A stretch of DNA of 64,000 nt from Deefgea piscis (GCF_013284055.1 NZ_CP054143.1:2914001-2978000); one strand, 5' to 3'; counted from the stretch's first letter, positions 8,776-18,981 are shown. Notes: generated by a model from the sequence alone, not told the origin. A program made the numbers and translations.

Positions 8776-9668
8776 ACGAAACGTTTTACAATCAGAAAGA
8801 TCGAATTCGCAGCGCATTTGATAAAGCCGCCAGTAGCTACGACGCAGCGGCAGTCTTACAAAGAGAAGTGGTTGACCGCTTATTTGACCGCCTCACAGTG
8901 ATCAATATCGACCCCAAAGTGATTCTTGATGCCGGCTGCGGCACTGGCTATGCCCGTTCATTTTTACGGCAACGCTTTAATCATGCCCAGTATATTGAGC
9001 TTGATTTAGCGCTCAATATGCTCAAAGCGTCGCAGGCAAAAACCAGCACGCTCAAACAATGGCTGTCGGTTTTTGACAAAAACAAAGCCAATTCGCTTTG
9101 CGCCGATATTGAACAAATTCCACTAGCTGATGAATCGGTCGATTTAATTTGGTCCAGCCTGACGCTGCAATGGTGTAATACGCCCGATGCGGCGTTTAAA
9201 GAATTTAATCGCATCTTAAAACCCGGTGGCGTGATTATTTTTGCCACCCTAGGGCCAGACACGCTCAAAGAGCTACGTAGTGCATTTGCCGGCATTGATG
9301 GCCACCAACATGTCAATCAGTTTATTGATATGCATGATTTAGGTGATGCGCTGGTCAAACATGGCTTGACGATGCCCGTTATGGACATGGAGCACATTAC
9401 AATAACCTATGCCAAAGCCAAAGATGTGATGCAAGATTTAAAACACATTGGCGCCAGCAATAAAATGGATGGCCGACCTAATGGCTTATTAGGCAAAGCG
9501 GCATGGCTAAAAATCCAAGCGCAATACGAAGTATTTCGTCGCAATGGCGTTTTACCCTGCACTTATGAAGTCGTGTATGGCCATGCTTTCAAACCGACAT
9601 TAAAAAGCAATGCGCGTTCTGATGGCAGCCAAATTATCAATTTCCGTCCGAGAACTCCGTCAGAATGA
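8772..9668 (+). CDS. bioC: Malonyl-ACP O-methyltransferase BioC
   Basis: This 298-residue class I SAM methyltransferase has motif I at [10 protein letters not shown] (51-60) and the post-motif [37 protein letters not shown], which is diagnostic of BioC. BioC methylates malonyl-ACP so that fatty acid synthase can build pimeloyl-ACP for biotin. It overlaps dedA upstream by ATGA and bioD downstream by ATGA, so translation of all three is coupled. bioA, bioF, bioB and the bioH esterase are not in the window. Confidence 0.93.
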   Translation: MNETFYNQKDRIRSAFDKAASSYDAAAVLQREVVDRLFDRLTVINIDPKVILDAGCGTGYARSFLRQRFNHAQYIELDLALNMLKASQAKTSTLKQWLSVFDKNKANSLCADIEQIPLADESVDLIWSSLTLQWCNTPDAAFKEFNRILKPGGVIIFATLGPDTLKELRSAFAGIDGHQHVNQFIDMHDLGDALVKHGLTMPVMDMEHITITYAKAKDVMQDLKHIGASNKMDGRPNGLLGKAAWLKIQAQYEVFRRNGVLPCTYEVVYGHAFKPTLKSNARSDGSQIINFRPRTPSE

Positions 9669-10369
9669 GTAGCAAACTATTTTTTGTGACTGGCACAGAC
9701 ACCGACGTCGGCAAAACTGTAGCCAGCGCGCAGCTGATTCGTGGTTTTGTTCGGGCTGGATTTGATGCCGTGGGTATGAAGCCAGCAGCCTCGGGCTGCA
9801 TCAGGTCTGGCGATATACTCATTAATACCGACGTAGAAATGCACCGCGCAGCCAGCAATGTCCAAGCACCGGCAGCACTCTGTAGCCCCTATTTATTCGA
9901 GCCGGCGATTTCGCCGCACATTGCGGCACACGAAGCCGGTATAGATATTGATTTACAACACCTAAAAAATTGCGCCGAGCAGCTAACCCGCATTGCCGAT
10001 CGCGTCATTATCGAAGGTGCGGGCGGATGGTTTGCGCCTCTCTCGACTCAGGCAACGATTGCTGATTTGGCAACGGAACTACAAGCGCCGGTCATTATGG
10101 TGGTTGGCATGCGGCTTGGCTGCTTAAATCATGCCATGCTCACGGCCAAAGCCATTGAGCAGCAAGGCTTAACACTGGCCGGCTGGATCGCCAATCCAGT
10201 TGACCCTCTATTTAGCCGATACGCTGAAAATTTAGCGTATTTAAAACAACAGCTTGCCGCGCCATTACTAGCGGAGCTGAGCTATACGCCAGAGGCATTA
10301 AATGCCGCCATTTCGCCGGCCGCAATCGCGCAACTAGAACAATTTAAATCGCCGCCCGACTCTATTTAA
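9665..10369 (+). CDS. bioD: Dethiobiotin synthetase BioD
   Basis: This 234-residue P-loop enzyme starts [18 protein letters not shown], with the ATP-binding loop GTDTDVGKT at residues 10-18. The second conserved motif, IIEGAGGWFAPL, lies in the middle. BioD closes the ureido ring of dethiobiotin from DAPA, CO2 and ATP in the cytoplasm. Its ATG overlaps the bioC stop. Together the two genes supply an early and a late biotin step. Confidence 0.95.
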   Translation: MSSKLFFVTGTDTDVGKTVASAQLIRGFVRAGFDAVGMKPAASGCIRSGDILINTDVEMHRAASNVQAPAALCSPYLFEPAISPHIAAHEAGIDIDLQHLKNCAEQLTRIADRVIIEGAGGWFAPLSTQATIADLATELQAPVIMVVGMRLGCLNHAMLTAKAIEQQGLTLAGWIANPVDPLFSRYAENLAYLKQQLAAPLLAELSYTPEALNAAISPAAIAQLEQFKSPPDSI

Positions 10370-10387
10370 CGCCAATGAGAGCATTGC

Positions 10388-10954
10388 ATGAAAAAAATAA
10401 TTCTGATGAGCTTGTTGTTGATCTTACTGGGCGGCTGCAGCAAGCCTGAATTTAAAGGGGCCGACATCACGAATGGTCCAATTGGCGGCGATTTTAAACT
10501 CACTGATCACCACGGTAAGCCACGGTCACTGCAAGATTTTAAAGGCAAAGTCGTGGTTTTATTTTTCGGCTTCACCCAATGCCCTGAAGTTTGCCCCACC
10601 ACACTCTCTGAATTAAAATCAGCAATGCAACAATTGGGCGAAAAAGCCAATCGCGTTCAAGTTTTATTTGTTACGGTCGATCCAGAGCGTGACAGCCAGA
10701 CTATTCTTGCGGCGTATGTTCCAGCTTTTGATCAGCGATTTATCGGTTTACGCGGCAACGACAGTCAATTGGCTGATATTGCCCAAATATATAAAATCAT
10801 CTATCAAAAGCAGCCACAGGGAGATAGTTATACGATGGATCATACTGCGGGTAGTTATTTAATCGATGCAGAAGGAAAAACCCGTGTCATGATTAATTAT
10901 GGGGCCGGTGCAGCTGTATTTGCGCATGATTTAGATTTACTATTAACAGAATAA
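10388..10954 (+). CDS. SCO1/SenC copper chaperone lipoprotein
   Basis: This 188-residue protein has a lipoprotein signal peptide (MKKIILMSLLLILLGGC, lipid Cys17) and a thioredoxin fold. The copper ligands are CPEVC (C65, C69) and His152 in MDHTAGSYLID. SCO proteins deliver copper to, or reduce, the CuA site of cytochrome c oxidase in the periplasm. It follows bioD by 18 bases and probably shares its transcript. No oxidase genes are in the window, so its client is inferred from family. Confidence 0.92.
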   Translation: MKKIILMSLLLILLGGCSKPEFKGADITNGPIGGDFKLTDHHGKPRSLQDFKGKVVVLFFGFTQCPEVCPTTLSELKSAMQQLGEKANRVQVLFVTVDPERDSQTILAAYVPAFDQRFIGLRGNDSQLADIAQIYKIIYQKQPQGDSYTMDHTAGSYLIDAEGKTRVMINYGAGAAVFAHDLDLLLTE

Positions 10955-10976
10955 AAATATCAATACAGGATATACG

Positions 10977-11738
10977 ATGTCAGATGAAGTGAATGGCGGC
11001 ATTGCCCCAATTGGTGAGCAAGAAGACATTGCCCCCTACCGCATCACCGCCATTATGGAAATTGCCTTTGTATTGCGCAATTTAGCGCAAAGCAATGCCA
11101 ATTTGGCGCTGTATTTTAATGCTGGGCGCGACATGATGTTGTCGCGCGTATTAAGTGTTGATACAAAAGCGCAGCAATTTATTATTGACGTTGGCGGACA
11201 CGAGGCCACCAATACCGCGATCACCCAAGCCAGCAAAATCTTATTTGTCACGGCACTGGACAACGTTAAAATTCAATTCTCTGTTGGCCTTGCCAAACGC
11301 TGTCAATTTGAAGGCAAAGCGGCGTTTACGATTCAATTTCCCAACGATTTGATTAAATTACAGCGCCGAGAATTCTTTCGCTTACTCACCCCCATCACCA
11401 ATCCATTGACGTGTGAATTAAGCCTCCCCAACTCGCAAAAAATGCAACTTGAGCTGCATGATATTTCTTTGGGTGGCGCTGGCATTTGGTTAAAAGAAGA
11501 GCCCAAAGATGAATTTCCGTCTGGTCTGGTTTTAAATCAAGTCAATTTTGACTTGGCCAGCGCTGGCTTTGCAAAAGTCGATATTGAAATTCGCTCTACA
11601 CATTCAGTCACCATGGCCGATGGTAAAGTGCGCTGGTTATTAGGGGTGCGTTTTGTTGATTTGCCGCGCCCAATCGAGAATAGTTTGCAGCGTTTACTCG
11701 CTAATCTAGAGCGCGAACGTAAAGCCTTGATTGGTTAG
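10977..11738 (+). CDS. ycgR: YcgR-type flagellar brake protein (PilZ domain)
   Basis: This 253-residue protein has an N-terminal YcgR domain (about 20-120) and a C-terminal PilZ domain. The c-di-GMP motifs are intact: RREFFR (RxxxR at 131-135) and DISLGG (DxSxxG at 162-167). YcgR binds c-di-GMP and slows the flagellar motor. It follows the SCO gene closely and ends before a strong terminator. With the diguanylate cyclase at 44,846 and the EPS cluster it fits a motile-to-sessile switch, but that link is inference. Confidence 0.88.
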   Translation: MSDEVNGGIAPIGEQEDIAPYRITAIMEIAFVLRNLAQSNANLALYFNAGRDMMLSRVLSVDTKAQQFIIDVGGHEATNTAITQASKILFVTALDNVKIQFSVGLAKRCQFEGKAAFTIQFPNDLIKLQRREFFRLLTPITNPLTCELSLPNSQKMQLELHDISLGGAGIWLKEEPKDEFPSGLVLNQVNFDLASAGFAKVDIEIRSTHSVTMADGKVRWLLGVRFVDLPRPIENSLQRLLANLERERKALIG

Positions 11739-11839
11739 TTTTAGTCTTTTTTAAGTTCTCTTTTGGCATTAAAACGCATCGATCTCTTCCTTGTACGCTA
11801 TGCGCTATTGCTAATTTAGCGAAAAGAAAACTTAGCTGG

Positions 11840-11870
11840 AATCGATTGCCATGTGCAATCGATTTTTTTT
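11840..11870 (+). terminator. Intrinsic terminator after ycgR
   Basis: The perfect 10-base-pair stem aatcgattgc / gcaatcgatt with a catgt loop merges into a run of eight T. It lies about 100 bases after ycgR and only about 22 bases before the next start codon, so the next gene's promoter must overlap or precede it. Confidence 0.92.
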
Positions 11871-11892
11871 GTTGCCCCCTTTGGATATCGTC

Positions 11893-13773
11893 ATGCATAA
11901 GCCAAATCAGTTTGACCTAATGGGTCAGAAGCGTTTTCTACCGCTATTTCTCACTCAGTTTACTGGCGCATTTAATGATAATTTATTTAAAAATGCGTTT
12001 TTGGTGTTAATTGCTTTTCATGGACTCTCTACAGCGGGGCTCAATAGTGCGGTGCTAATTAATATGGCCGCCGGAATTTTTATCTTACCTTTCTTTCTGT
12101 TCTCAACGCTGGCTGGGCAACTGGCAGAAAAATATGACAAGGCGCTACTGGCACGTTGGATTAAAGGTTTAGAGATCATCATCATGCTGCTAGCGGGGTT
12201 TGGATTTATTTGGCACAACGCTGTACTCTTAATGGGCTGTTTATTTTTAATGGGGGTTCATTCAGCATTTTTTGGCCCATTAAAATATTCCGTTTTACCG
12301 CAATATTTAAAAAGTAATGAAATTCTCGGTGGCAATGGCTTAATCGAGATGGGCACTTTTGTCGCAATTTTATTAGGGCAAATTGCTGGCACATTGATTA
12401 TTCAGCAGCAACCCTATGGTGAGATTTATATTATTATCGCCTGTCTTGGTTTTGCAATTATTGGCTACTTTTGCAGCCGTGCCATGCCTGCGGCGCCACC
12501 CACGGCACCAAATCTAAAAATCGGCTGGAATGTATTTGCTGAGACCGCAAAAATCCTTTCCCATACCCGAAAAAACAAAACCGTATTTAATAGCCTACTT
12601 GGTATTTCTTGGTTCTGGTTTTTTGGCTCAATTTATCTCACCCAATTTCCACACTTTGCCAAAGAAACACTGCATGGTGATGCATCTGTATACACATTAT
12701 TAATGACCTTATTTTCACTTGGCGTGGCCATTGGCTCACTACTCTGTGAAAAGCTGTCTGATGCGACCGTTGAATTAGGACTGGTGCCATTTGGCTCAAT
12801 TGGACTATCAGTCTTTGCCATTGATTTATTTTTTGCCAGCCAGAGCTTAGCCCCAGCTAGTTATACCGCCTATACATTCTTGACTGGTCTCTCTAGCTGG
12901 CGAATTATTATTGATATTTTATTAATCGGCGTTTTTGGCGGGTTCTTTATTGTACCTTTATACGCGCTAATTCAAATTCGCACTGAACATGAATTCACTT
13001 CCCGCGCGATTGCCGCCAATAATATTTTAAACTCATTGTTTATGGTTGTTGCCGCAGCAATGAGTATTGTATTGCTTGAAGCAGGCGTAAGTGTATCGCA
13101 GCTATTATTGCTCGCAGGCATTTTAAATATTTTTGTTGCGATTTATATTTACACTTTAATTCCAGAATTTTTAATGCGATTTATGGTATGGATTTTGACG
13201 CATACTTTATACCGAATCAAAAAAACAGGCGTAGAAAACATCCCCGAGCATGGTGCAGTGGTATTAACCTGCAATCACGTTAGCTTTATGGATGCGATGA
13301 TTCTCGCTGGTGCAATTCGTCGCCCGGTGCGTTTTGTAATGGATCATCGCATTTACAATTTACCCATCATGAATTTCATTTGCCGCACTGCTAATGCTAT
13401 TCCAATTGCGCCAACCAAAGAAAGCGCACAAATGAAAGACAGCGCTTTTACTCAAATCGCGCAAGCACTGGCCGACGGCGAAATTGTGGCTATTTTTCCT
13501 GAAGGGCGAATTACCAGCAACGGCAAAATCAATCGCTTTATGCCCGGCATTGAACAAATCATTAAAACCACCCCCGTACCAGTCATTCCAATGGCGCTAC
13601 AAGGTTTATGGGGTAGTTTTTTTAGCCGTAAAGACGGCGCTGCCATGCTTAAGATGCCTCGCGGCATTTTCTCTAAAATCGGTCTCGTCGTTGGCAAGCC
13701 CATTGCGCCTGAATCCGTTACCCGATTAAATCTCGAGCAAGAAACACATGTATTGCGTGGCGATTGGCAATAA
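11893..13773 (+). CDS. Lysophospholipid flippase (LplT-type MFS) fused to PlsC acyltransferase
   Basis: This 626-residue fusion has residues 1 to about 415 as an MFS transporter of the LplT type (TQFTGAFNDNLFKNAFLV at the start). About 430-620 is a 1-acylglycerol-3-phosphate acyltransferase domain with NHVSFMD (H462, D467) and FPEGR (535-539). Such proteins import lysophospholipids across the inner membrane and re-acylate them. The longer family members add an acyl-ACP synthetase domain (Aas), which is absent here. The ATG at 11893 is chosen because the 14 extra codons from 11851 would start inside the terminator hairpin. Confidence 0.88.
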   Translation: MHKPNQFDLMGQKRFLPLFLTQFTGAFNDNLFKNAFLVLIAFHGLSTAGLNSAVLINMAAGIFILPFFLFSTLAGQLAEKYDKALLARWIKGLEIIIMLLAGFGFIWHNAVLLMGCLFLMGVHSAFFGPLKYSVLPQYLKSNEILGGNGLIEMGTFVAILLGQIAGTLIIQQQPYGEIYIIIACLGFAIIGYFCSRAMPAAPPTAPNLKIGWNVFAETAKILSHTRKNKTVFNSLLGISWFWFFGSIYLTQFPHFAKETLHGDASVYTLLMTLFSLGVAIGSLLCEKLSDATVELGLVPFGSIGLSVFAIDLFFASQSLAPASYTAYTFLTGLSSWRIIIDILLIGVFGGFFIVPLYALIQIRTEHEFTSRAIAANNILNSLFMVVAAAMSIVLLEAGVSVSQLLLLAGILNIFVAIYIYTLIPEFLMRFMVWILTHTLYRIKKTGVENIPEHGAVVLTCNHVSFMDAMILAGAIRRPVRFVMDHRIYNLPIMNFICRTANAIPIAPTKESAQMKDSAFTQIAQALADGEIVAIFPEGRITSNGKINRFMPGIEQIIKTTPVPVIPMALQGLWGSFFSRKDGAAMLKMPRGIFSKIGLVVGKPIAPESVTRLNLEQETHVLRGDWQ

Positions 13774-13854
13774 ATATCGGCGTGATTTTCATTGCCGCAT
13801 GCTGCGATATTCAATCGATTTACAGCAATTCCTAAGCAATAAACTATAAAAAAA

Positions 13855-13875
13855 AGGCCGCTATCTAAGCGGCCT
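13855..13875. terminator. Terminator between two convergent genes
   Basis: The stem aggccgct / agcggcct with an atcta loop has eight A on its left side, giving a strong U-run for the minus-strand protease gene. An atttattt tract on the right may serve the plus-strand fusion gene. Confidence 0.85.
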
Positions 13876-13895
13876 ATTTATTTATTCACCTACCA

Positions 13896-14387
13896 TCAAT
13901 TTTGATCAATCAGTTTTAAATGCATTTGCTGGTCTTGGGTACGAATATCAAAATGACGAATGATATTCATCCCCAGCAATACTTCATCACCCAAATTGGG
14001 CAACACCCCCACGCTGACGTTTTCAAAGCGAAATGGGCCAAAACTTAAGTCATTCAGTCGCGATTCGTAACCTTCCACCTCGCCATTGGCGGTGCGGGCA
14101 ATAAACGAGTCGCCGCGAGGCAAATTTAGGCGCTCAGCCAAGCGTTCACTGAGCGTAATCGATGTCGCGCCCGTATCGAGCAGCAGCGTGACTGCGGCAC
14201 CATTGATGTGGCCATTGATCCGAAAATGACCATCTCTGGCGCGCGGCAAAGTGAGTTCAGCGGCATTGCCAGATTGGACGATTTGCATTTTGGGTTGATA
14301 TTGCTGAGCGATAAAGCTACTAAACACCCAATAAATCAACGACAACACCAGCGCCCAAACCAAGAAAATAGCCCAATTCGATCGCAT
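13896..14387 (-). CDS. Membrane-anchored retropepsin-like aspartic protease
   Basis: This 163-residue protein has one N-terminal membrane helix (FLVWALVLSLIYWVFSSF) and then a periplasmic clan AA aspartic protease domain with LLLDTGATS (catalytic D71). The second part, DEVLLGMNIIRHFDI, is the usual LG-x-N-x-L region of the TIGR02281 family. These proteins act as homodimers because each chain has one catalytic Asp. The substrate is unknown. It is the last gene of a minus-strand group (DUF1631, ABC-F, protease) and is followed by a terminator. Confidence 0.88.
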   Translation of the reverse strand: MRSNWAIFLVWALVLSLIYWVFSSFIAQQYQPKMQIVQSGNAAELTLPRARDGHFRINGHINGAAVTLLLDTGATSITLSERLAERLNLPRGDSFIARTANGEVEGYESRLNDLSFGPFRFENVSVGVLPNLGDEVLLGMNIIRHFDIRTQDQQMHLKLIDQN

Positions 14388-14448
14388 AACTACCTCAGGG
14401 TATTGCCCGCTAGATCAATACCATCATAATTTCGCGGGCAATACATCA

Positions 14449-16380
14449 TCACACAGACAGATTGTCGATTTCTTCGCTCACACTCACCCAAGCAAGCTCA
14501 CGCTCGGCGAGCTTTTCTTTTAGCTTAAGTTCGCTGGCTAAGATTTTTTGCAACGCGTCTTTACGTTCAGGCAAATACAAGGTTTCATCGGCCAAAGTAC
14601 TGGTAATGGTCGCTTGCTCAGCGCTAATTCGGGCCATTTCAGCTTCAATTCGCGCCAAATCTTTTTCCAACGGTTTACGCGCATTGGCCAATTTTTGCCT
14701 AGCTTCAGCTTCAAGGCGTTTTTGCTCTTTGCGATTCACCGTTGGCGCAACGCTATTGCTGATCGCATTCGCGGCAGCAACCACAGCGGATTTATCACTA
14801 CTGCGTTTTTCTTGGCTGTAACGGGTGTAATCGTCCAAATCGCCATCAAAAGGCTGAACTTTACCGTCTTCAATCAACCAAAAATCATCCACCGTGGCAC
14901 GCAAAATATGTCGATCATGCGATACCACAATCAAAGCACCATCAAAATCTTGTAGCGCAAACGTGAGCGCCTCACGCATTTCGATGTCCAAGTGATTGGT
15001 TGGCTCGTCAAGTAGCAACAGATTCGGTTTTTGCCAAATCAGCAAAGCCAAGGCCAAACGTGCTTTTTCGCCCCCCGAAAATGGCGCAATGGGATTGAGC
15101 GCCATCTGGCCGTGAAAATTAAACCCACCTAAGAAATTGCGATGCTCTTGCTCGCGGGTGGTTGGGTCGATTTTTTGCATATGCCACAGTGGCGACTCAT
15201 CGATACGCAAGTATTCGAGCTGATGCTGAGCAAAATAACCAATTTTTAAGCCTTTGCCTTCGGTACGGATCCCCGACAGCAAATCTTGCTCGCCCGCCAA
15301 TGAGCGAATAAAAGTCGATTTACCGGCACCATTCACCCCGAGCAAACCCAAGCGCGCTGAATTGTCGACACTCAGGTTGATACCCGACAAAATTGGGTGA
15401 TCGGCACTATAACCTGCTGCGGCTGCCTCAAGTCGCACCAGCGGATTCGGGCTTGAATCGGGTTCGCGGAAAGAGAAATTAAATGGCGAATCCACGTGCG
15501 CTGCAGCGATTTTCTCCATTTTCTCAAGCGCTTTCACCCGGCTTTGCGCCTGCTTGGCTTTACTGGCCTTGGCTTTAAAGCGGGTAATAAAGCTTTCTAA
15601 ATGGGCAATTTGTCGTTGCTGCTTATCAAAAGCTTGTGATTGCTGCGCTAAGCGCTCGGCACATTGATTTTCAAAGTCTTCGTAAGTACCGGTGTAAACG
15701 GTGAGTTGGGCGTTATCAACGTGCAAAATTTGTTTGATGGTGCTGTCTAAAAAGTCGCGATCATGCGAAATAATCAACAACATGCCAGGATAGGTTTTTA
15801 GCCATTCTTCCAACCAAACCACGGTTTCTAAGTCCAAGTGATTGGTAGGTTCATCGAGCAGCAATAGGTCTGAGCGGCACATCAATGCTTGCGCTAAATT
15901 CAAACGCATCCGCCAACCACCGGAAAAACTCGACACCGGACGTGAGTTTTCTTCTAAAGAAAAGCCCAAGCCGGCTAATAACTTGGCCGCGCGCGCTTGC
16001 GCGGTATAGCCGTCAATGGCTTCAAGGCGAGCAAATAGCTCACCGTGCGCCATGCCGTCATCATCGGCATCGTAAGTAATCGCGGCAATTTCGGCTTCGA
16101 TTTTACGTAGCTCAATGTCACCATCAAGCACGTAATCAAGTGCCGAACACGGCAATGCAGGGGTTTCTTGCGCCACGTGCGCAATCGCCACCCGAGGTGG
16201 CATTTCTAAATCACCTTCATCAGCATGAATTTCATCACGCAATAAGGCAAAAAAACTGGATTTACCCGCGCCATTGGCTCCAACTACCCCAGTTTTTGAG
16301 CCAGGTTGTAGTGTGAGTTCGACACGATTAAGGAGCACCTTGGTGCCGCGACGGAGTGTGAGTGTTTTAAGTCTGATCAT
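14449..16380 (-). CDS. ABC-F family ATPase (YheS-like)
   Basis: This 643-residue soluble protein has two ABC cassettes and no membrane helices. Walker A motifs are GANGAGKSS (cassette 1) and GVNGAGKST (cassette 2). Signature motifs are SFSGGWRMRLNLAQAL and FSGGEKARLALALL. A charged linker (KAKASKAKQAQSRVKALEKM) separates the cassettes, and a coiled-coil C-terminal tail follows. ABC-F proteins bind the ribosomal E site and relieve translational stalling. Length and tail fit the YheS/Uup branch. The ATG at 16380 starts MIRLKTLTL; an in-frame TTG at 16428 is less likely. No strong ribosome site is seen. Confidence 0.92.
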   Translation of the reverse strand: MIRLKTLTLRRGTKVLLNRVELTLQPGSKTGVVGANGAGKSSFFALLRDEIHADEGDLEMPPRVAIAHVAQETPALPCSALDYVLDGDIELRKIEAEIAAITYDADDDGMAHGELFARLEAIDGYTAQARAAKLLAGLGFSLEENSRPVSSFSGGWRMRLNLAQALMCRSDLLLLDEPTNHLDLETVVWLEEWLKTYPGMLLIISHDRDFLDSTIKQILHVDNAQLTVYTGTYEDFENQCAERLAQQSQAFDKQQRQIAHLESFITRFKAKASKAKQAQSRVKALEKMEKIAAAHVDSPFNFSFREPDSSPNPLVRLEAAAAGYSADHPILSGINLSVDNSARLGLLGVNGAGKSTFIRSLAGEQDLLSGIRTEGKGLKIGYFAQHQLEYLRIDESPLWHMQKIDPTTREQEHRNFLGGFNFHGQMALNPIAPFSGGEKARLALALLIWQKPNLLLLDEPTNHLDIEMREALTFALQDFDGALIVVSHDRHILRATVDDFWLIEDGKVQPFDGDLDDYTRYSQEKRSSDKSAVVAAANAISNSVAPTVNRKEQKRLEAEARQKLANARKPLEKDLARIEAEMARISAEQATITSTLADETLYLPERKDALQKILASELKLKEKLAERELAWVSVSEEIDNLSV

Positions 16381-16666
16381 GGGGCAAGATTCTAACAGAG
16401 CTAGCCGCCTTGATTGCCTTTGCAACAAGGAAAATTACCCAGTTTACGGAAAAATAATGCCACTTGAATGCATCTAACGCGAAGATCGACCCAAGCTATG
16501 CATATCAACGCAATAAATAACGGGGTTGACCATCAAAGAACAGTAGTCGGGCACGATGAAGATCGTGACCAATAACGGCGCAGCACGATCAAGAACACAA
16601 ATGGATCGTCGCCTGCCCAACCGCATCAGCTCAAGCCCCTTTCCACGCCATCCTTTGTCAATCAAC

Positions 16667-18805
16667 TCATTTCAAATTGCTTTTTAATGCATCCAAAGCT
16701 TGATCCATTAAACTATTGCCGGCTTGAATGCGGCGAATTCGACCGCTATTGAGCGCCTCGAGCAACTCGGCATGTAAAAAGGCTTGGCTATTGCCACCAT
16801 GGCGATTGGTAAACAAATAACGCGTGGCCTTCGGGCTAATCCACGACAAACGTAAGCGTAAAACTTCATTTTGCTCACCGACCCACTCCACCCACTCACC
16901 CCGAATGGGAAAATCACTGTGCGGCGGCAAAGGTTCACACTGCTCGGCCTCTTTATTTTCTTTAGCGGTTTCAATGTCGCTCGACGGCAAAGTCAGCTCG
17001 GCAGGTGCCGCCACCGGCGCGACGGCTGGGCGTAAACCATTGCGAATGGCTGCAGCATGGCAATGCACTAATTCGGCAAAAAACGACTTGGCTGCCGCAT
17101 CGCTCATGCCCTGTTCGCGAGCAATGTCTTCTAATGATTTCAGCATGCCGGGCAACACATTGACCAAGGCAAAGCGCGCATCGGCGCCTTGTTTGGCTTG
17201 AACGCTCCAAATCAAATCGTCCATGGTTTTTAGGGCAGCGATAAATTCTGGCGCATTCTCACCCACAATACCAAAGCGCTGCGCTAAAGCGAGGGGCCAA
17301 TATTGCGCAAGAAAATCTCGTACCAAGGCTGGCATATCTGACTGACTCAAGCGCGACTGCACCAAGGCCTCGCTGGTGACCGTTGCCAACTCGGCCATCT
17401 CGTTTTGCAATAAAGCCTGCGCATTGCTGTGCAACGCGTCTTCAAGCGCCGCAACTTCCGCATCTTGCAATGCTTTAAGCGCGACCAATGCTTGATCAAA
17501 AACAGCGATATCATCGGTAAATTGCTGGCTTATCTGAGTAACAATGACGGCAATTTGATCGTAACGCGCGTCGCCAGCCAACATATCGGGCGCGTCGAGG
17601 GTGATTTCTGCCAAGGTATCGAGCAAAACTCGTGCACTGTGTTTTTTATTGGCAAAAAAACCAGCATCCAGCATCGCCACTTTCAAAATTGGAATTTGTA
17701 GCCGTGCAATCAAGCCCTTGATCGACGCCGAGAGTCGCGCATCATCAAACATGCGCTCAAACAGTAAAGCAATGAGCTCTAAGGTCATTGCATCCATTTG
17801 CGGTAGATTTTTGGCCCAACCAGAATGCCGTAACACGCCCAATATATTGCGCTCAAAAACCGCCGCATCGGCGCCATTGAGCGCACTCGCCACTGGCGGC
17901 TTATGTTGCAACACATCCAAAAACGACATCCAACCCGGCGCGGCCTCGACTACATTTTCGGCTAACGGTGCTTGAGCTAAATGCGCTAAATGCGCCGCTA
18001 ATGGCATGGGTGCCGCTACGCTCGAGCCCAGTGCGGCATCGACCGCACCGACACCGGCTTGCGGCTCAAATGAAGATGCAGCATGGCTTTGGCGCTTGAT
18101 CGAGCCAGGCATCACGCGCTCAACATTTTGCGCAATTAAGTATTGATTGACGTGCCGATAAACGTCGGCCACTTGATTAGACAGCTCGTTTTCAAAGGCT
18201 TTTAGCGCCACTAAACGGGCATCAATCCCCGTTTCAAGCTGTTTACATGCCTGCATAAATGCATCGCAAATGGCTTCTGGCGAGAGCGGATTGATTGCGC
18301 CATCGGCTTGCTCGGGCATTAAGCCGGCAAAACGCTGCTCAAGCTCGGTCAGCGCATCGCCTCCGGTATGTTTAAAGGCTTTAACAATTAAATCTGCCGA
18401 AAGATGCTCTTCATATTCTTCGTTGGCCACCAAGCTGAGTTGATCTGGATGGGCTTGAACACGATAAAACGGACTACCCGCTTCTGAAGCATCAGCAGTC
18501 GCCGTCTTACTCATGCGATCATTAAAACTCGACAAAAAATTGCGCTTAAACTGCTCCGCCAATATCTCGCGCTTTTGGTGTGTTTCTTCGCGTGCCGCAA
18601 AATAATCATCGCGCAGTTTGCGATCAAACGTCGTATCGGCCAACTCAAAATAAGTATCTTCTAGCCGCTCAAAAAAACCTTCCATGGATTGGCTTAACAT
18701 TTTTAACGCCAAATCACGGCACATGAGCAACATTGGATCGACATCGGTCGATGCGGTCATGACGGCTGATGTGGAATCAGCAAGGATAGAGCGAACTTGG
18801 CTCAT
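16667..18805 (-). CDS. DUF1631 family protein
   Basis: This 712-residue protein is rich in Ala, Leu and Asp, mostly helical, without a signal peptide or membrane helix. Its N-terminus (CRDLALKMLSQSMEGFFERLEDTYFELAD split over residues 28-56) and C-terminal PilZ-like stretch WVEWVGEQNEVLRLRLSWIS match DUF1631, a family frequent in beta- and gammaproteobacteria. The molecular function is not known. The ATG at 18805 is chosen because AGAGG lies about 8 bases upstream; the longer reading from 18874 has no ribosome site. A 286-base gap follows before the ABC-F gene, in which I see no supported gene. Confidence 0.85.
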   Translation of the reverse strand: MSQVRSILADSTSAVMTASTDVDPMLLMCRDLALKMLSQSMEGFFERLEDTYFELADTTFDRKLRDDYFAAREETHQKREILAEQFKRNFLSSFNDRMSKTATADASEAGSPFYRVQAHPDQLSLVANEEYEEHLSADLIVKAFKHTGGDALTELEQRFAGLMPEQADGAINPLSPEAICDAFMQACKQLETGIDARLVALKAFENELSNQVADVYRHVNQYLIAQNVERVMPGSIKRQSHAASSFEPQAGVGAVDAALGSSVAAPMPLAAHLAHLAQAPLAENVVEAAPGWMSFLDVLQHKPPVASALNGADAAVFERNILGVLRHSGWAKNLPQMDAMTLELIALLFERMFDDARLSASIKGLIARLQIPILKVAMLDAGFFANKKHSARVLLDTLAEITLDAPDMLAGDARYDQIAVIVTQISQQFTDDIAVFDQALVALKALQDAEVAALEDALHSNAQALLQNEMAELATVTSEALVQSRLSQSDMPALVRDFLAQYWPLALAQRFGIVGENAPEFIAALKTMDDLIWSVQAKQGADARFALVNVLPGMLKSLEDIAREQGMSDAAAKSFFAELVHCHAAAIRNGLRPAVAPVAAPAELTLPSSDIETAKENKEAEQCEPLPPHSDFPIRGEWVEWVGEQNEVLRLRLSWISPKATRYLFTNRHGGNSQAFLHAELLEALNSGRIRRIQAGNSLMDQALDALKSNLK

Positions 18806-18981
18806 GCTACGGCCTCTTTGTTGTCTGCGGACAATGCACACATTAGCATTCAATAATATAGAATTATTACCCATTGGTCATTTTTATTGTGCGTTTTGTT
18901 CAAACACTTATTACTTCAAGGCTTTATGACTCTGTCACCAAAGCAATTAAGCCATTAAATAGGTGGTAACCCTTGTTGGAA

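Noticed and set aside
16474-16665. 63-codon minus-strand open frame in the gap between DUF1631 and ABC-F
   Set aside because: It has no ribosome site, unusual composition and no recognised family, and starts immediately after the DUF1631 stop.
16824-17201. 125-codon plus-strand open frame inside the DUF1631 gene
   Set aside because: It is antisense to a long gene with normal coding pattern, has no ribosome site and encodes a low-complexity Ser/Ala-rich product.
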